From NCBI GenBank assembly GCA_032358165.1, contig JAALGY010000028.1, positions 620,001-684,000 on the forward strand: DNA of 64,000 nucleotides, given 5' to 3'. Every line of letters starts with the position of its first letter. The stretch's first letter is position 1. The position numbers and the translations under genes are program-made. The DNA comes from Diplosphaera chodatii (lineage: Eukaryota; Chlorophyta; Trebouxiophyceae; Prasiolales; Stichococcaceae). The notes beneath the pieces are model-generated. The model was not told the origin of the DNA. It searched no databases and saw nothing but the letters and a program-made list of their open reading frames with translations. This document shows, piece by piece, positions 22,176-33,910 of the stretch.

Positions 22176-25047
22176 ATGGGCAGCACGGCCCATGCGGCGC
22201 ATGAGGGACAGCACACAATCGTCCCGTGGTTCCGTAACGACCTGCGGCTGCACGACAGCGCGGTTTTACATGAGGCAGCTCGGCGTGCCAAGGCCGACCC
22301 ACATGTGCAGGTGCTGATAGGGTACCCTTCCACCTTTTCGGTTGAGGAACCACTTTCTTGAGTCGGGGTACAATCCCAGAAGATGACGCTGCATTGGCCA
22401 CGGGCGTGCAGGTGGTGCCGGTGTTCTGCTATGACCCGCGGCTCTTTGGCACGACGAGGTGGGGTAACCCCAAGACGGGCCCCTTCAGGGCGAGGTTCCT
22501 CCTCGAGTCTGTTGAGGCGCTGCGGGAGGCGCTTACGAGTCTCGGCAGCGACCTGCTCACCACCAACAGCAGCCCAGAGCAGACGTTGACAGGTGCAAAG
22601 TCACATGGAGACCCGAGCATCTGACTGTGACACTGTGTGCACCTGTTCACACACTGTATCATCACGATTCTTATGCCGCACCTGCAGAGCTGCTGGCTCA
22701 CAGCGGCGCTGGGACCCAGTTCACGGTGCTGACGCAGCAGGAGGTCACGGCACAGGAGTGCGATGACGATGCAGCGGTCGAGGTGACTGCAGCATCTGCC
22801 ATGCAGCTCCAGCCTGACGTGTGCAGCCATGCGCAGCCACACCGTGCAACAGGATCGGAGCACATCCAGCAATCGGGACGACTTGCTCTTGATGTCCAGC
22901 GCACAGGCGCTGCTGGAGCGACATGGCGCGGGGCGACTGGTCAGGCTGTGGGGCGCCACCCTGCTGCACCGCGACGACTGGCCGTTTGGCGCCGCGGCCG
23001 CCGACCTCCCAGACAGCTTCACCAAGTTCAGGTATGGACACGGCGAGGACCGCCTCACGGTTGCCAGACCCGACATGAGTCTTGGTCTCACATGCCAAGT
23101 CAACAGCTGTACGGCACCTTGTTCATGGTTGTTTTGTGCTGGACAACTGGATGCAGGAAGAAGGTGGAGGAGCCAGGGCACTGGAGGGTGCGTGACGAGC
23201 TGCCAACGCCTGCTGCAGGGTGCCTGCCGCTGCCGCAGGGCGGACTGCCGGCCATACCCTCTGCTTTTCGGCCACGCAGCCCGGCGGCCCTGGCAGAGCT
23301 AGCAGACAACCTCGCAGGCCTATCCATTGCGGCTGAGGCGCCCTCCATCCAGGTGCCGATCGTGGCCTTGTGAAGAAAATATCATGTGCATCTTGCCCCT
23401 CGCATCCTCCATCATGCTGCAGTCGTGTATCTGACTGCCAACGCAGGCATGATTGTGCTGCACCTGTTGTGCAGGCTGTGATGCCATTTGAGGGTGGGGA
23501 GGCGGCGGGGCTTAGGCGGCTGAAGCAGTACGTCTGGGAATCGGACGCTGTGGCGCACTACGCTGAGACCCGCAATGGTACCAACGGATCCATGCCAATA
23601 CCTGCACATGCACGGTCAAAACATCGTTGGCCTCAATGACATTCCTGACAAAGCTGTCAAGTATCCCATCAGCCTGCGGTTGCTGTCTGCACTGAGTCCG
23701 TGCCACGTCCGACTGCAGTATGGTGCGCAGGCCTGCTGGAGGCTGACGACTCCACCAAGCTGGCCGCCTGGCTGGCGCTGGGCTGCGTGTCGCCACGGCG
23801 AGTGTACCATGAAGTGCGGCGGTACGAGGCAGGACGAACGTCCAATGACAGCACGCGCATGGTGGTCTTCCACTTGCTCGTGCGCGACTGGTTCAGGTGC
23901 GCTCCTGCACATCACCTGCAGGTTACCAATTGCATTTGCAACTCTACCTCAAATCAATCACAGCAGGTCAACTCTACCTCAAATCAATCACAGCAGGTCA
24001 CTCACTAACTGCACCCAGCACCTCAGCAGGAGCAGGCTGGCCCAGCACAAGACCTGGTGACCTCATGCCTCACTGTGGTGAAAACGTGACAAGCCCAGTA
24101 GTGCATGCTCCCGTATCACGCCTGTGCAGGCTGTTCTGCCTGAAGCACGGGCGCCGCGTGTTCTTGGAGCACGGCATCACAGGCGAGCGCCGAGAGTGGC
24201 GAGGTGGGCTTGCAGAGTTCGAACGCTGGCGTGACGGCACCACCGGCATCCCATTCATCGACGCCAACATGCGGGAGCTGCATCAGACAGGTGTGCGCAT
24301 GACATGCTGGTGCTGTTGTTACTCGTTTCAGACGGCTCCTGACGGCCAGACCGGACCCCGCATGATCAAACTGGAAACATAGGATGCAGCCGGCACAAAC
24401 AATGCACACTGGACAGGCGCTTAGCAGGGGCTGCTGCTTCTGAGAAGAGCGCACCGCCTTCTGCAGGATACATGTCCAACCGCGGGCGGCAGAACGTGGC
24501 CAGCTACCTGGTGCACGACCTGGGTGTGGACTGGCGGCGGGGCGCCGACGGGTTCGAGTCCAGGCTTGTGGATTATGATGTGTGCTCCAACTGGGGCAAC
24601 TGGGTGTCGGCGGCGGGGCTGGCGCCTGGGCGAGCTGCACGCTTTCACGTCATCAGACAGGTGACTGATATTGTAGGCTGTCATTCCAACGTGCTGCTGA
24701 CAGGGCGGAGACAGGGCCGGTGACAAAGCCGTGACACATCGGGGCACTTGCAGGACTGCCTATGCAGTGGCAGATGGGGACACCTGCCAGCTGCCACCAA
24801 CCCACCATGAAGACTGATGGGTGCCGCACTTTGATGTGGTGCTCTCGTGTCGGCCATGCAGGGTACCATCTACGACCCAGACGGGCTGTACATTCGGAAG
24901 TGGGTGCCGGAACTTGCAGAGGTGCTGACGGCGCACATCCATCAGCCGTGGCGCATGAGCAGGGCGCAGCAGGAGGACCACGGGGTGCGGCTGCCTGAGG
25001 ATTACCCGCTGCCAATCAGTGGCACACAGTACGGCGAGGCAGAATAG
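22176..25047 (+). CDS. CRY-DASH: Cryptochrome-DASH / photolyase family protein, copy 2 (no RGG tail)
   Basis: The start chosen is ATG 22176 ([20 protein letters not shown]), matching the start position of copy 1; an in-frame ATG lies at 22134. Exons include 22176-22310, 22412-22592, about 22688-22757, about 22910-23031, about 23160-23359, about 23480-23578 and the last, 24862-25047. Motifs are [150 protein letters not shown] and [14 protein letters not shown], ending [10 protein letters not shown]. It shares exon junction positions with copy 1, so the two are paralogues by gene duplication. Several conserved positions differ (LLVRDWF for LLWRDFF; DGFES for DWFES). Activity is therefore less certain than for copy 1. 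Confidence 0.88.
23941..24000. repeat. Perfect 30-base tandem duplication in a CRY-DASH 2 intron
   Basis: Two identical adjacent 30-base units, 23941-23970 and 23971-24000, each beginning actctacctc and ending cacagcaggtca. They lie in the intron between the RDWFR exon and the LFCLKHG exon. Perfect identity suggests a recent duplication. Each unit ends in a CAG|GT that could act as a decoy splice site. Confidence 0.9.
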
Positions 25048-25492
25048 TGTTTGATGCTACGCCTTGCTGACTCCGAGCTGCAATGCTGGGACTGGTAATG
25101 ATATAGCAGGCTCTGGGTACATAATCATACTTTGCGCAGGTGTTTGCTCTTACAAGGGCTGTACATATGAGCAGCACCATAGTGTCACAACATTCTTTGC
25201 AATCGCGAACACGGTCCCAAATTCGACGACAGCATGCTGCTCGCAAGCTCAACGCAGCATCTCTTCATGTATGCAAGCCAATCCAGGGCACAATCAGCCG
25301 CTGATTCTGCCAACAATTCAAGGTGGCAAACCACAAATTGGTGGCAGTCGTCCAGGCCTCAAACCTGCGTCCTTCAACTTCGTGCCCGCCCGTTCAAAAT
25401 CTGTTGCCGAAGCAGCCAGCAGCCATATAGACGTATCTCCTTCCTTGTAGTGCTGATAATGTACAGGCCTCGCAATGGTATGTGCAGCAAAA
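25048..25492. other. Convergent 3' region, CRY-DASH 2 and unrecognised gene
   Basis: About 445 bases between two opposed stop codons. It is more AT-rich than the flanks and should contain both 3' UTRs. No coding signal seen. Confidence 0.4.
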
Positions 25493-28400
25493 TCACGCGG
25501 CAAAGGCGGCCGGGTTGGCAGTGGTGGGCGACGTGGGCATGAGCAGCTCCTCCAGGAACCTCTGGCACTCCGGGCAGCCGCCCTCCTCCTTGCCCCTACG
25601 GAACACGAGGCGAGCGAGTGTGAGATCTGACGGTGCATCAGATCAGAGGGATCCTGAGCAAGCCGGACGGTGGACAGCACCCCGGGTGCAGCCCCTGGAG
25701 CGGTGAGCAGCACACGTGGCATGGTGGTTGCGGGGCCAGCAGCGGAAACGAGGGAAGACGCAAGGGCAGGCAGGCGCACCAGCAGTTGGAGCAGAAGCCG
25801 CCCAGGTCCTCGCCCAGCGTGCCGCCGAGGTGGCCGCCGGTGGAGGGTCCCGCGCCGCCGCGGCTGTCGGGGCGCGCGCCGCCGTCGAACCCGGCGTCCA
25901 TCGGCATCAGCAGCTCGTCGAACGTCAGCAGGTCGTCCAGGTAGCCGTCGAAGATGGCGCTGCAGTGCAGGACCGGTGCACAGTGATGGGCCGTGCTTGC
26001 CAAGACAGCAAGCACGCAAGTTGCCAGCTTGTCGAGGTGCTTGAAGCAGATGCTCGTGAGCAGCACAGCACGCGCTTGGCTGCTGACTGTGCCACCAGGA
26101 GGACGCACTTGTCGTCGGCGGGAGTGGTGCTGGCGCCGCCGCCATGGCTGGGGCCCGCACCGCTACTGGGCCCCGCCTCATCGCTGCCGCGGCTCGGCCC
26201 CGCGCCTACGGTGGTTGCAAGCGTTGTCTTGGTTGCGGACATTTGGGCGCTCCGCACCAGTGGAATCGAAGGTGATGTCTGGCGGTGAGGTCGCTGGCAG
26301 CTGTTAGCGACATCATGCCGTGTGCACCCCATATGCACCAATGCACAGTTCCAGGATTTCGAAAACCCTTGTGTGATGCATGAATGTATGTATAGTGTTC
26401 GCACCTGAGCTGGGGCCGGCGCCGCCAAAGTCCGCATCCCGGCGCCATGCGGACAGCCGGTCCACCAGCGGGAGCCCCGAGCCCGCTGCCGCGCCGCCAA
26501 AGGTGTTGCTGCCGGCCCTGGTGGCGCCCAGCGGCCAGTCGCCGCCAGACCCCGCCGACGGAACGTCCGTCATGGAGCCGAATCCTGTGCTCGCGAGCCG
26601 GCTGCGGGCGGCCGGGGCGTAGCTGCCACTTCCAGTGCTTCTGGCGGCTGCACCGAAGTCAAGCATGCTGCCGTGGCGCGCCACCGGCTGGTGCACCTGA
26701 GCAGGTGGAAGCTCAACGACGTCATTCATGAGCAGTCCTCCCCAATAGAGGCGCTCAACGGAAACACAACCGGGGTGATGTGTCCTCGATCCTGACATCG
26801 ACAGATGATGAAGCAGCAAGGTGATGAAGTAGCGTCACCTGAGACGGTCCGCCATGCAGGCTCCCGCTCGGGAAGGTGCCCAGCCCGCCGGCAAGTGGGG
26901 GCGGCGGGCCGCGCGTCCGCAGGGACGCAATCGCCAGTGGGGGACAGCACGCCTCGGGTGGCACGCCCGCCTGCATAAACAGGTCACGTACTGAGATCAC
27001 TGCTGTGTGGGTTTGGCTGACATGCACTCTCGACAGCGTTGTCACGATGCCAATGTGCACGTTACGATTTACACTATGGGCCCTGTTCCTGAAGAGGCGT
27101 GCCAGAGGATGCGCGGGCGCACCGGGCAGCCCATGCGGGGGAGGGTGTCAGCGGCGTCGCTGGCCGCCAGGTCCACGCGCACGCTGGCCCGGCGCGGCGC
27201 AGTCTGTCTGCCATCCGCCGCCGGCGCTGCAGGCAGCGCAATACATCACATGAGTTGAACCCGTCAGACACAGTAGCCAGTCAGTCACTTGGCTGTGACA
27301 AGACCGGCAGGAGGGATCGTGGGCATAGCCACCCATGTGAGGCTGATGACTGCAGGGTCGCAGGAGCACCTGCAGTGCCGAGGCTGCCGGCGCCAAAGTT
27401 GCCCCAGCCGCCAGGCGCTGAGCCACTGCCGGACATCAGCCGATCCATTGATGGCACTCGGATGCCAAGTCCGCTCGAGGGCAGCCGCCAGTCCTGCGTC
27501 TGCTGCTGCTGGCCCGGGCTGCCATAGCCACTGGAAGCGCCGCCACCACCGAAGCTGCCGGCAAAGGCGGAGCTCAGCTGGCTGGGGTCCTGCAGCAGGC
27601 CAGCCGCATGCAGCGGGCCGCCGCGCCCACCCTGGGGCGGGCTCATCAGGCTGGTCAGCAGGTCGCCCGCCGCGGTGCCACGCCCGTGCAGGCTGCTGAT
27701 GCTGGCCTGCAGAGGGGGTGCCAGCCGAGGTTAGGCACTACTTGACTGCCACAGATGGAGCGTGACTTGAGCAGCACTGGCAGCACCGGCCGTTGCTCGG
27801 GTTGCTGCTGTCATAGGTGCACAATCTGGCCACATGGCATGTAGAGCAGCAGCACGCAGCAGGTGTTTGGTGGGCCCACCTTGCGGATGGATCTGGAAGA
27901 CTGCGTGGGCGAGGTCGGCGTCAGAGGCGCGTTGCTGCCGCCGCTGCGGGTGGGGGCGGCGCTCGGGATGGAGGGGCTGCGCCGCCGCTGCAGGGCCGCC
28001 TCGGCGTCGAGCGCGCCGGTGCCTCTCAGCTCGCCAGACTGTCGGACGCGCAGCAGCGAGCTGGACAGCGACAGCTCGGGGGTGCCCGGCCGCGCCCCGC
28101 TGGGCTGCGCTTCCAGCGGCAGTGGCGGGCGGCCGCCTGTAATTGCAAAGCAGCCTGAGATTGTCGCGGACACCCAGCAGACACGAGCATGTTGTGCGCC
28201 TCAACTGGTACACTATGTCCACAGGCTGTCGCGACTGCATCCTAAGCGCCTGCACGGGGGTCGTCACAATAACGCGACACAGCAATGAAGCGTACCAGTC
28301 GGCGTAAGCAATGACCAGGGCCCACCTGTTACGCTGGGGATGCGCAAACTGGCGGTAGACAACTCGTCGGCAGAGGAGGCCGACTTGGAGGCTGACTTGC

Positions 28401-30881
28401 TGGATGCCCGCAGCACGCCAGTCCGCTGGCGCTTGGCTGCCGGCCCATCAGAGCCCTGCTTCAGCTGCCGGCCACTGCAAAACGGACACCACCCACCCTC
28501 AGCCACCTGCAAGGCTGCCAGAGCATCCGGCCCTGTGGTACGGCTGATGTAAGGGCGCTGACAGGACGACAGCCTAGCCCGGGTGCGTGCACTAATGACT
28601 GTGCACATTGACTAGGCAGTCAACCGGCACCTGCGTATGTGCCAAGGCGGCATGCTGAACACTGTCGGCTGCATCTCGGCGGCCCAGGCGCGGGTGGCGT
28701 CGTTCAGGAAGCATGCTGAACGCTTTCGTAAGTCCTCCGGCAGACAGTCATCTGTGCGCAAGACGGCCAAAGGTTCTCACCATTCTTTTGTAGACTCGCA
28801 GAGCACGACATTAAGCGTGGGTGACCCTGCCATATCACTTTGAGTATATGATCATATATAAAAGACGCACAACCAGGGAGTGGTGCCATGTACCTGGCTC
28901 ATCACCGCCAATGAAGAAGTCGAAGTCGGGCCAGCGCTTCAGCTCCGTGGTCTTCAGGTCACCCTTGTTAGCAGGGAAGACCTCGCCATCTGCCCGTACC
29001 GTCATCTTGCGCTTGTTGCTGTCCTGCGAAGCCCGACGTTATAAATGTTTAGGATTCGGATGGCTGTCGATGGAGTTGGCTCGACAATAATGACGCTGAC
29101 AGCAATTTTCTAGGGCTCCAGCCTCCATGTCACGCACGTACCTTGCCAGACAGGCGCTTGAGACTGCCGATGTAGCGCTTGGTGGCCGCGATGTTGACTT
29201 CCTGCCACTGCTCGCTCGGCGACATGCCCTGCGCAAGTTACGCCCACCACATGAGGAGCTGCGTATCAAGCTTGGCAATGATGCGCAGTGGACAGTGACG
29301 GTTGTCTGCACAACGCTGTGGCTTGGGCTCAGGCTGATGCAGTCCAAGACATGCGCAACCGAGGGAGGATGCGTCACCTCCAGGGTGTCCAGGAGCGTGC
29401 GCGCCTGCGCCACAAATGTCTCCGACTTGTCGTCCTCTGTGGCGATGCCCTCCAGCCGCTTGTCGTTCCATGTGATGTGGTCGTAGCAGCTGACGAACTT
29501 GTTCTCCTGTACGTACCAAGAAATGGATGCATTTAGGGCGTGCTGTAGGTTTTTGCTGTTCATGCCCTCTGAGGGACTGCAGCCTTGCGAGGCGCTGTAG
29601 ATGCTGTGGCAAGCGCACCTCTGGGCCTACGGGCGCACACTTGCACTTGCGGCTCAGGCCCTCCGGCTCGCCAGCAGGCGTCAGGCCCCGCGCCAGCGCG
29701 TGGCCATCGCTGCGGCTTGGCAGCAGCGTCTCACCTGCATTGAGTTTCTAGCACATCACTCCCTGGGCTGCAGCAGGATGACCGTCTGCAACATCATGAG
29801 CAGCAAGCCACGCAAGCTGCAGAATGCCAGCAGCAGGCCCTGAACAGCCATGCAGCTTCAGCCCACCATGTCTGAGCAAGGCCTGGGACTTGTCTGCCAG
29901 CAGCGTGCCGCGGGTGTCCAGCACCGACAGCCGACGGCGGCAGAACCAGGCCGCTGACCCGCTGCCACACTTGCCGGGCTTGCCGACTGCGCAGGGCAGG
30001 CAGCGGGCAAAGCGCTTCGCTACGCCCTTGCTGCAGTTGTACCCCAGCATGTCCTGCTCAAGTGCCCAGTACAGCTCCCTGCAGGAACAGCATGTGCTTG
30101 ATAGATCGGACCAGCTAGGTGCGTGCTGTGTTTGTGTGATTGGAGTGCTGCATGACGGATGGAGTACGAGTGCCAGAATGGGTCGCAAGCCCTTTCACTC
30201 TGCTCACCTATGGGAGAACCCGCATTCTGCACGTGCCTTCAGGGTGTCTGGCGATGTGTCTGCCAACAGCGCAATGCAGGCCGCAAGCGAGGGCCAAGCC
30301 ATGTGCCGCGGCTGCAGATCCTTCGCCTGTACAGCAGCCGTCAGCAGATGAGGCCAATAGACAGCACCTTGCTGATCATGGCAGGCACAGCGTGTGGTCG
30401 GAGGTGGACACATGCAAGCTGCTGTGGTGGTGCTAGACGCTGCTCACCTGCATCTTAGCCAGCACGAGCTGCAGGGTGATGAGTGCGTCCTCGTAGTTGA
30501 TGGTTCTTGCCTGCAACCATGCATGTGTCCTAGATACAATGACTGCCATCAGCCACGCTGGCTGCTTGCCAGCAGCTCAATGAACTGTTTCGGCCGATAC
30601 AGGCAGCTGTTACAGCCCGTGAGCAGTGCACACTAGCCAGCCGTTGAAGCATGGCAACAGGCCACCGTGCGGAATGCCCTGCTGGACGTGCCACCGCTAA
30701 CCTTGGAGCCCAGCAGCTGGGCCTTCAACGCCTGCTGCACGTCACCAGGCAGCGACGGCAGAATGGCCTCCATCAGCACCGCACGAGCACCCACTGGGCC
30801 GCCGCTGCCGCCGCCAGGGTCATCGCCTGAAGAGGTCTCCTCCAGCAGGGCAGTCATCCTATCAGCTGATGGCCCGCCCAA
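25493..30881 (-). CDS. Unrecognised multi-exon gene, Cys-containing core plus Gly/Ser/Pro-rich C-terminal half
   Basis: Likely start at ATG 30881 (MGGPSADRMTALLEETSSG). Exon-like blocks in order, with splice-like borders: LPGDVQQALKAQLLGSK; RTINYEDALITLQLVLAKMQ (near 30500); ELYWALEQDMLGYNCSKG, then a Cys-rich stretch ending SAAWFCRRR (near 30080); SRKCKCAPVGPEV (near 29640); FVSCYDHITWNDKRLEGIAT (near 29490); MSPSEQWQEVNIAATKRYIG (near 29220); KMTVRADGEVFPANKGDLKT with WPDFDFFIGGDEPG (near 28950); LPEDLRKRSACFLNDATRAW (near 28740); GGWCPFCSGRQLKQ (near 28480). Long low-complexity exons follow (28,380-25,640), then a final CPECQRFLEELLMP exon ending NPAAFAA and TGA at 25493. Two CxxC pairs suggest a small zinc-binding element. 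The conserved-looking N-terminal third followed by a disordered tail is typical of a nuclear regulator, but that is inference. It may be two genes fused in my model. Confidence 0.55.
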
Positions 30882-32055
30882 GACGGCGCACTACCACGCC
30901 GGCTGCCCACACAAAGATGTATCTGTGTGCAGGAGCAGAGAGCTTTGCTTGTCAACAAAGCAGACCCAGAGCTAAGCCTTCGACTGTGGGAGTGTAGGAT
31001 GGCTTTTGCAGGCCGACCTCAATACAACTCCGCAGCTGCTCACCAGACACGCATGGTGAAGCATCAAACATGAGCTTTGTCATTAGGTGACAACACATGC
31101 TTAGCGAGTCGAGAGTGTACACACTTGTCGCAGCTCGGTCACGTCAGCAGCTAAGACATCCAAAGTTGCAACACGACCCATACCCCAAGTCTGCCTTGCA
31201 GGTTGGCCACTGATTGCAGTAAATATGACAGAACAACGACAGCAGCGAAACAGACGCACGCGAAACGTCTCACACTTGATCTGGCAAGGTGCAAGGGACC
31301 TCTCGACTGGAGGGCAACTGCTTCATAGCGTGCAATGCGATTGCTCTCAAATCACTGTTCTGCGCTAGTCTGTAGAGTGTGCTGGCGCGTGATCACCTCG
31401 TGGCGTTGGCGTCGCGGGCGATGCTCGCATGCACGAGGGTGCTCACAGGGTGTGGCCCTGCCACCACGTCGCGACTTGATTTTGTTGCTGCGCGGCCTTC
31501 TGATGCGTTGCTTGACAGTGGATTAAGCAATCGCAAGCGTTTGTGTCCTCTTCTTCCTTCGCTGCCGCGAACGGACGTGATCGACAATTGCATTGAATCG
31601 GTCGTGCCAGAGCCTGAGCATCCCCTCGACAGGAAGCCGATTGAGGGACACTGGCATGACGGGAGCAACATCCACTGCAGCCAGTGTCTCTCAGTGCTGT
31701 CGGTTCACCCCTATGGAAAGTGATATACAATCCCTGTGAGCTGCCATCCAAGGCACGGGCAACATATACGTTCCTCTCAATTCCCAATGCTGCTCTCCCT
31801 CGCTCTCTCTTACTAGTGCCGGTGTGCCAAGAGCGCCCACCCGCTCACAGGAAGTCTGCTCTGTGGATAGACTACTTCGTGCCTTTGGCTGCCGCATCGC
31901 TGACAACGGCCTTCTTCTGCACTCCGATATCGTTTCGCTCGCAGTACCCTGCACGGGGGCCACAGCGCTGCTGTTGGTGCTCTGGACTGCTGTGCAAATG
32001 CAGCAACTGGTGAGGTTGGCTGCCTGACTGTAAAGGTGAGCGAATGCACAAAGCC
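30882..32055. other. Intergenic about 1.2 kb upstream of the unrecognised gene
   Basis: Lies between the start of the unrecognised gene and the carrier stop at 32056, both minus-strand, so it should hold the promoter of the former and the 3' UTR of the latter. A plus-strand open frame at 31379-31723 (114 codons, ending LSVHPYGK) has protein-like composition but no homology I recognise and no splice context. I leave it uncalled. Confidence 0.35.
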
Positions 32056-33910
32056 TCAGTGCTGCGACTGCGGCATCATACCTGTAATCTGGTCGCTGAC
32101 GGCCCACACAATCGCCTGACCGGGCGGGATGCGCATCAGCCGGGGGGTGAGGCCCTTCCACATCGCGCGCAGGCCCTCCTCCCGGGGGATGGTGACCAGT
32201 GCGTGCAGGAAGCTGCGGTACCGCTTGCTCCCGTCCGCCTCCTTCTGCTGCGCCATCAGCCGCGTCTGCACCAGCAGGGTCCGGAGGTCAGAGGCACTTC
32301 GGGGTCAGCCGCACACAAGCGTCGCGGTGTGCAGATGGTCAAACCGCTGTCACACCTCTGCACGCTTCTGTCGATGGGACAGCATGCAGACACGAATGCA
32401 AGCCAGGTTGGCCTGCATGTATCGGAAGCTGCACACCTTCACGACATCGAAGGGACCGGTGGCGACCGGGCCGAGGCACGCTGCTGAGAAGCCGCTGCCC
32501 ATGGACTGCAGCGGCGTGAGCTGCAGGCCATCGCCCTCTGTCTTGCCTGCGCATGGTCAACATGCGCACACTGATGGCAACGAGACCATAAGCAATCGTG
32601 AGAACACCACGCAGCCGTTGGGTCTGTGCCAGCCATCGGATGTGCAGTGGTACCGTCATGGTAGCTGGGCATGCAGAAAAGGGCTTGAAGCGATCCTCAC
32701 CCCACAAGACGCCGTCCATGTGATTCTTGGCCCAGAACAGGCACATCTGGTTGGTGCCATTGCGCAGCACGGTGGGGGCGGCCCCCGCCCACAGGCCTAG
32801 CGCCCCATCCTCCCGCACTGTCTTGATCGCGCAGTCCACCGGCCCCTTCAACGGTGAGGCGCAAAACATGCAGCTCAAGTCACCAATGCTGGTGCCTTCT
32901 TCACACCGTTAGATTTGCCAGGCGGTATCGAAGGGCGGCTCTGCCATCCGCAGCCATTTGGCACCCAAGAAGTGGTAGAGCACCCAAGCACCTTGTATCT
33001 GAGCAACTCCTTGGCCATGCCACGCTGTTGTTGCAGCCGGATCTTGACGACCTCAAAGGGCGTCACAATGACCAGTGCCTCCGTCACGCCAGCCATAAAG
33101 CCCGCTGCCATGCGCCTGTTGTCTTTGAGCAACCCGTCCTGCAGTTGCGCAAATGATTTCAGGCTTTGTGCTGGTGCGCAGCATACTGAACATTCCTTGT
33201 CTAGCAGACTACAGCATTGCCGCCGAAGAAAAACAGAAGAAGAGAGAAGAACAGCAGCCCGCAACTCCGAGTTGCTGGGCGGATTAGTACCCTCCATGGC
33301 AGTGCCAGCCTCACCTTGTCTCGGAGCAGGCTTTGGTAGAAAGCATTGGTGCCCATTCGCAGCGCATACTTCAGCGTCAGGTGAACGGCAAAGGGGGTAA
33401 GCCCCTTCCACAGCGACCGCACGCCCTCCTCGTTGATGATGGTTTTGCCACAGTTCCAGATGCCTGTGTAGCGACAGGGGTCACCTCACACTTCCGCCCT
33501 CGAAGTGCTGGGTTGCAGTGCCCGTGCACCAGCCGCGCTGCCCCAGGCATGGCCAGCGCACCTGTATAGCGCTTCTGCGAGTCAAGCTGCAGCCGCGTCT
33601 TGATTGTGTCAATGGGCTGCAGGAAGCAGGCCTCCATTGTGCCGCCAATGGAGCCTGCAAGGACCCGTGCTCACAACCTTCAAGGCGGTGCTCCATTCAA
33701 CGTCCCTCAAGTGGTGAGGGCGAGCAAACATGTCGTGTCTCTGTGTCGAGATTACTCTTGCGTCAGTGACAGCTGCAATGCATGCGCGTGAACACATGCA
33801 TCCCAGGCACCTGCGGCAGATTTGACAAATGGCGATAGGGTAGTGATGGTGGTGAGCGCCTGGCCGGTGGGTGGCCCTGAGCGGTTGCCATTGCCATCTG
33901 AGGCGGCCAT
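32056..33910 (-). CDS. SFC1: Mitochondrial succinate/fumarate carrier (plant mSFC1-like)
   Basis: Seven exons with consistent phases total 954 bases (317 residues): 33910-33811, 33654-33562, 33463-33315, 33138-32992, 32845-32701, 32546-32437 and 32265-32056. The ATG at 33910 (MAASDGNGNRSGPPTG) is the first after an upstream in-frame stop. Three mitochondrial-carrier repeats are visible with their PX[DE]XX[KR] signatures: PIDTIKTRLQL, PFEVVKIRLQQQ and PFDVVKTRLMAQ (the last across an intron). WKGLTPFAVHLTLKYALRMG, LWAGAAPTVLRNGTNQ and LTPRLMRIPPGQAIVWAVSD match the plant succinate/fumarate carrier closely. The protein sits in the inner mitochondrial membrane and is expected to exchange fumarate for succinate, linking glyoxylate metabolism or lipid breakdown to the TCA cycle. 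Six membrane helices are expected. It is divergent from the gene at 34936. Confidence 0.95.

Noticed and set aside
22429..23181. 250-codon minus-strand open frame
   Set aside because: Antisense to recognised CRY-DASH 2 exons and spans its introns, so it cannot be preferred.
31379..31723. 114-codon plus-strand open frame in the gap before the carrier
   Set aside because: Protein-like composition but no recognisable similarity, no flanking exons and no promoter signal. Too weak to call.
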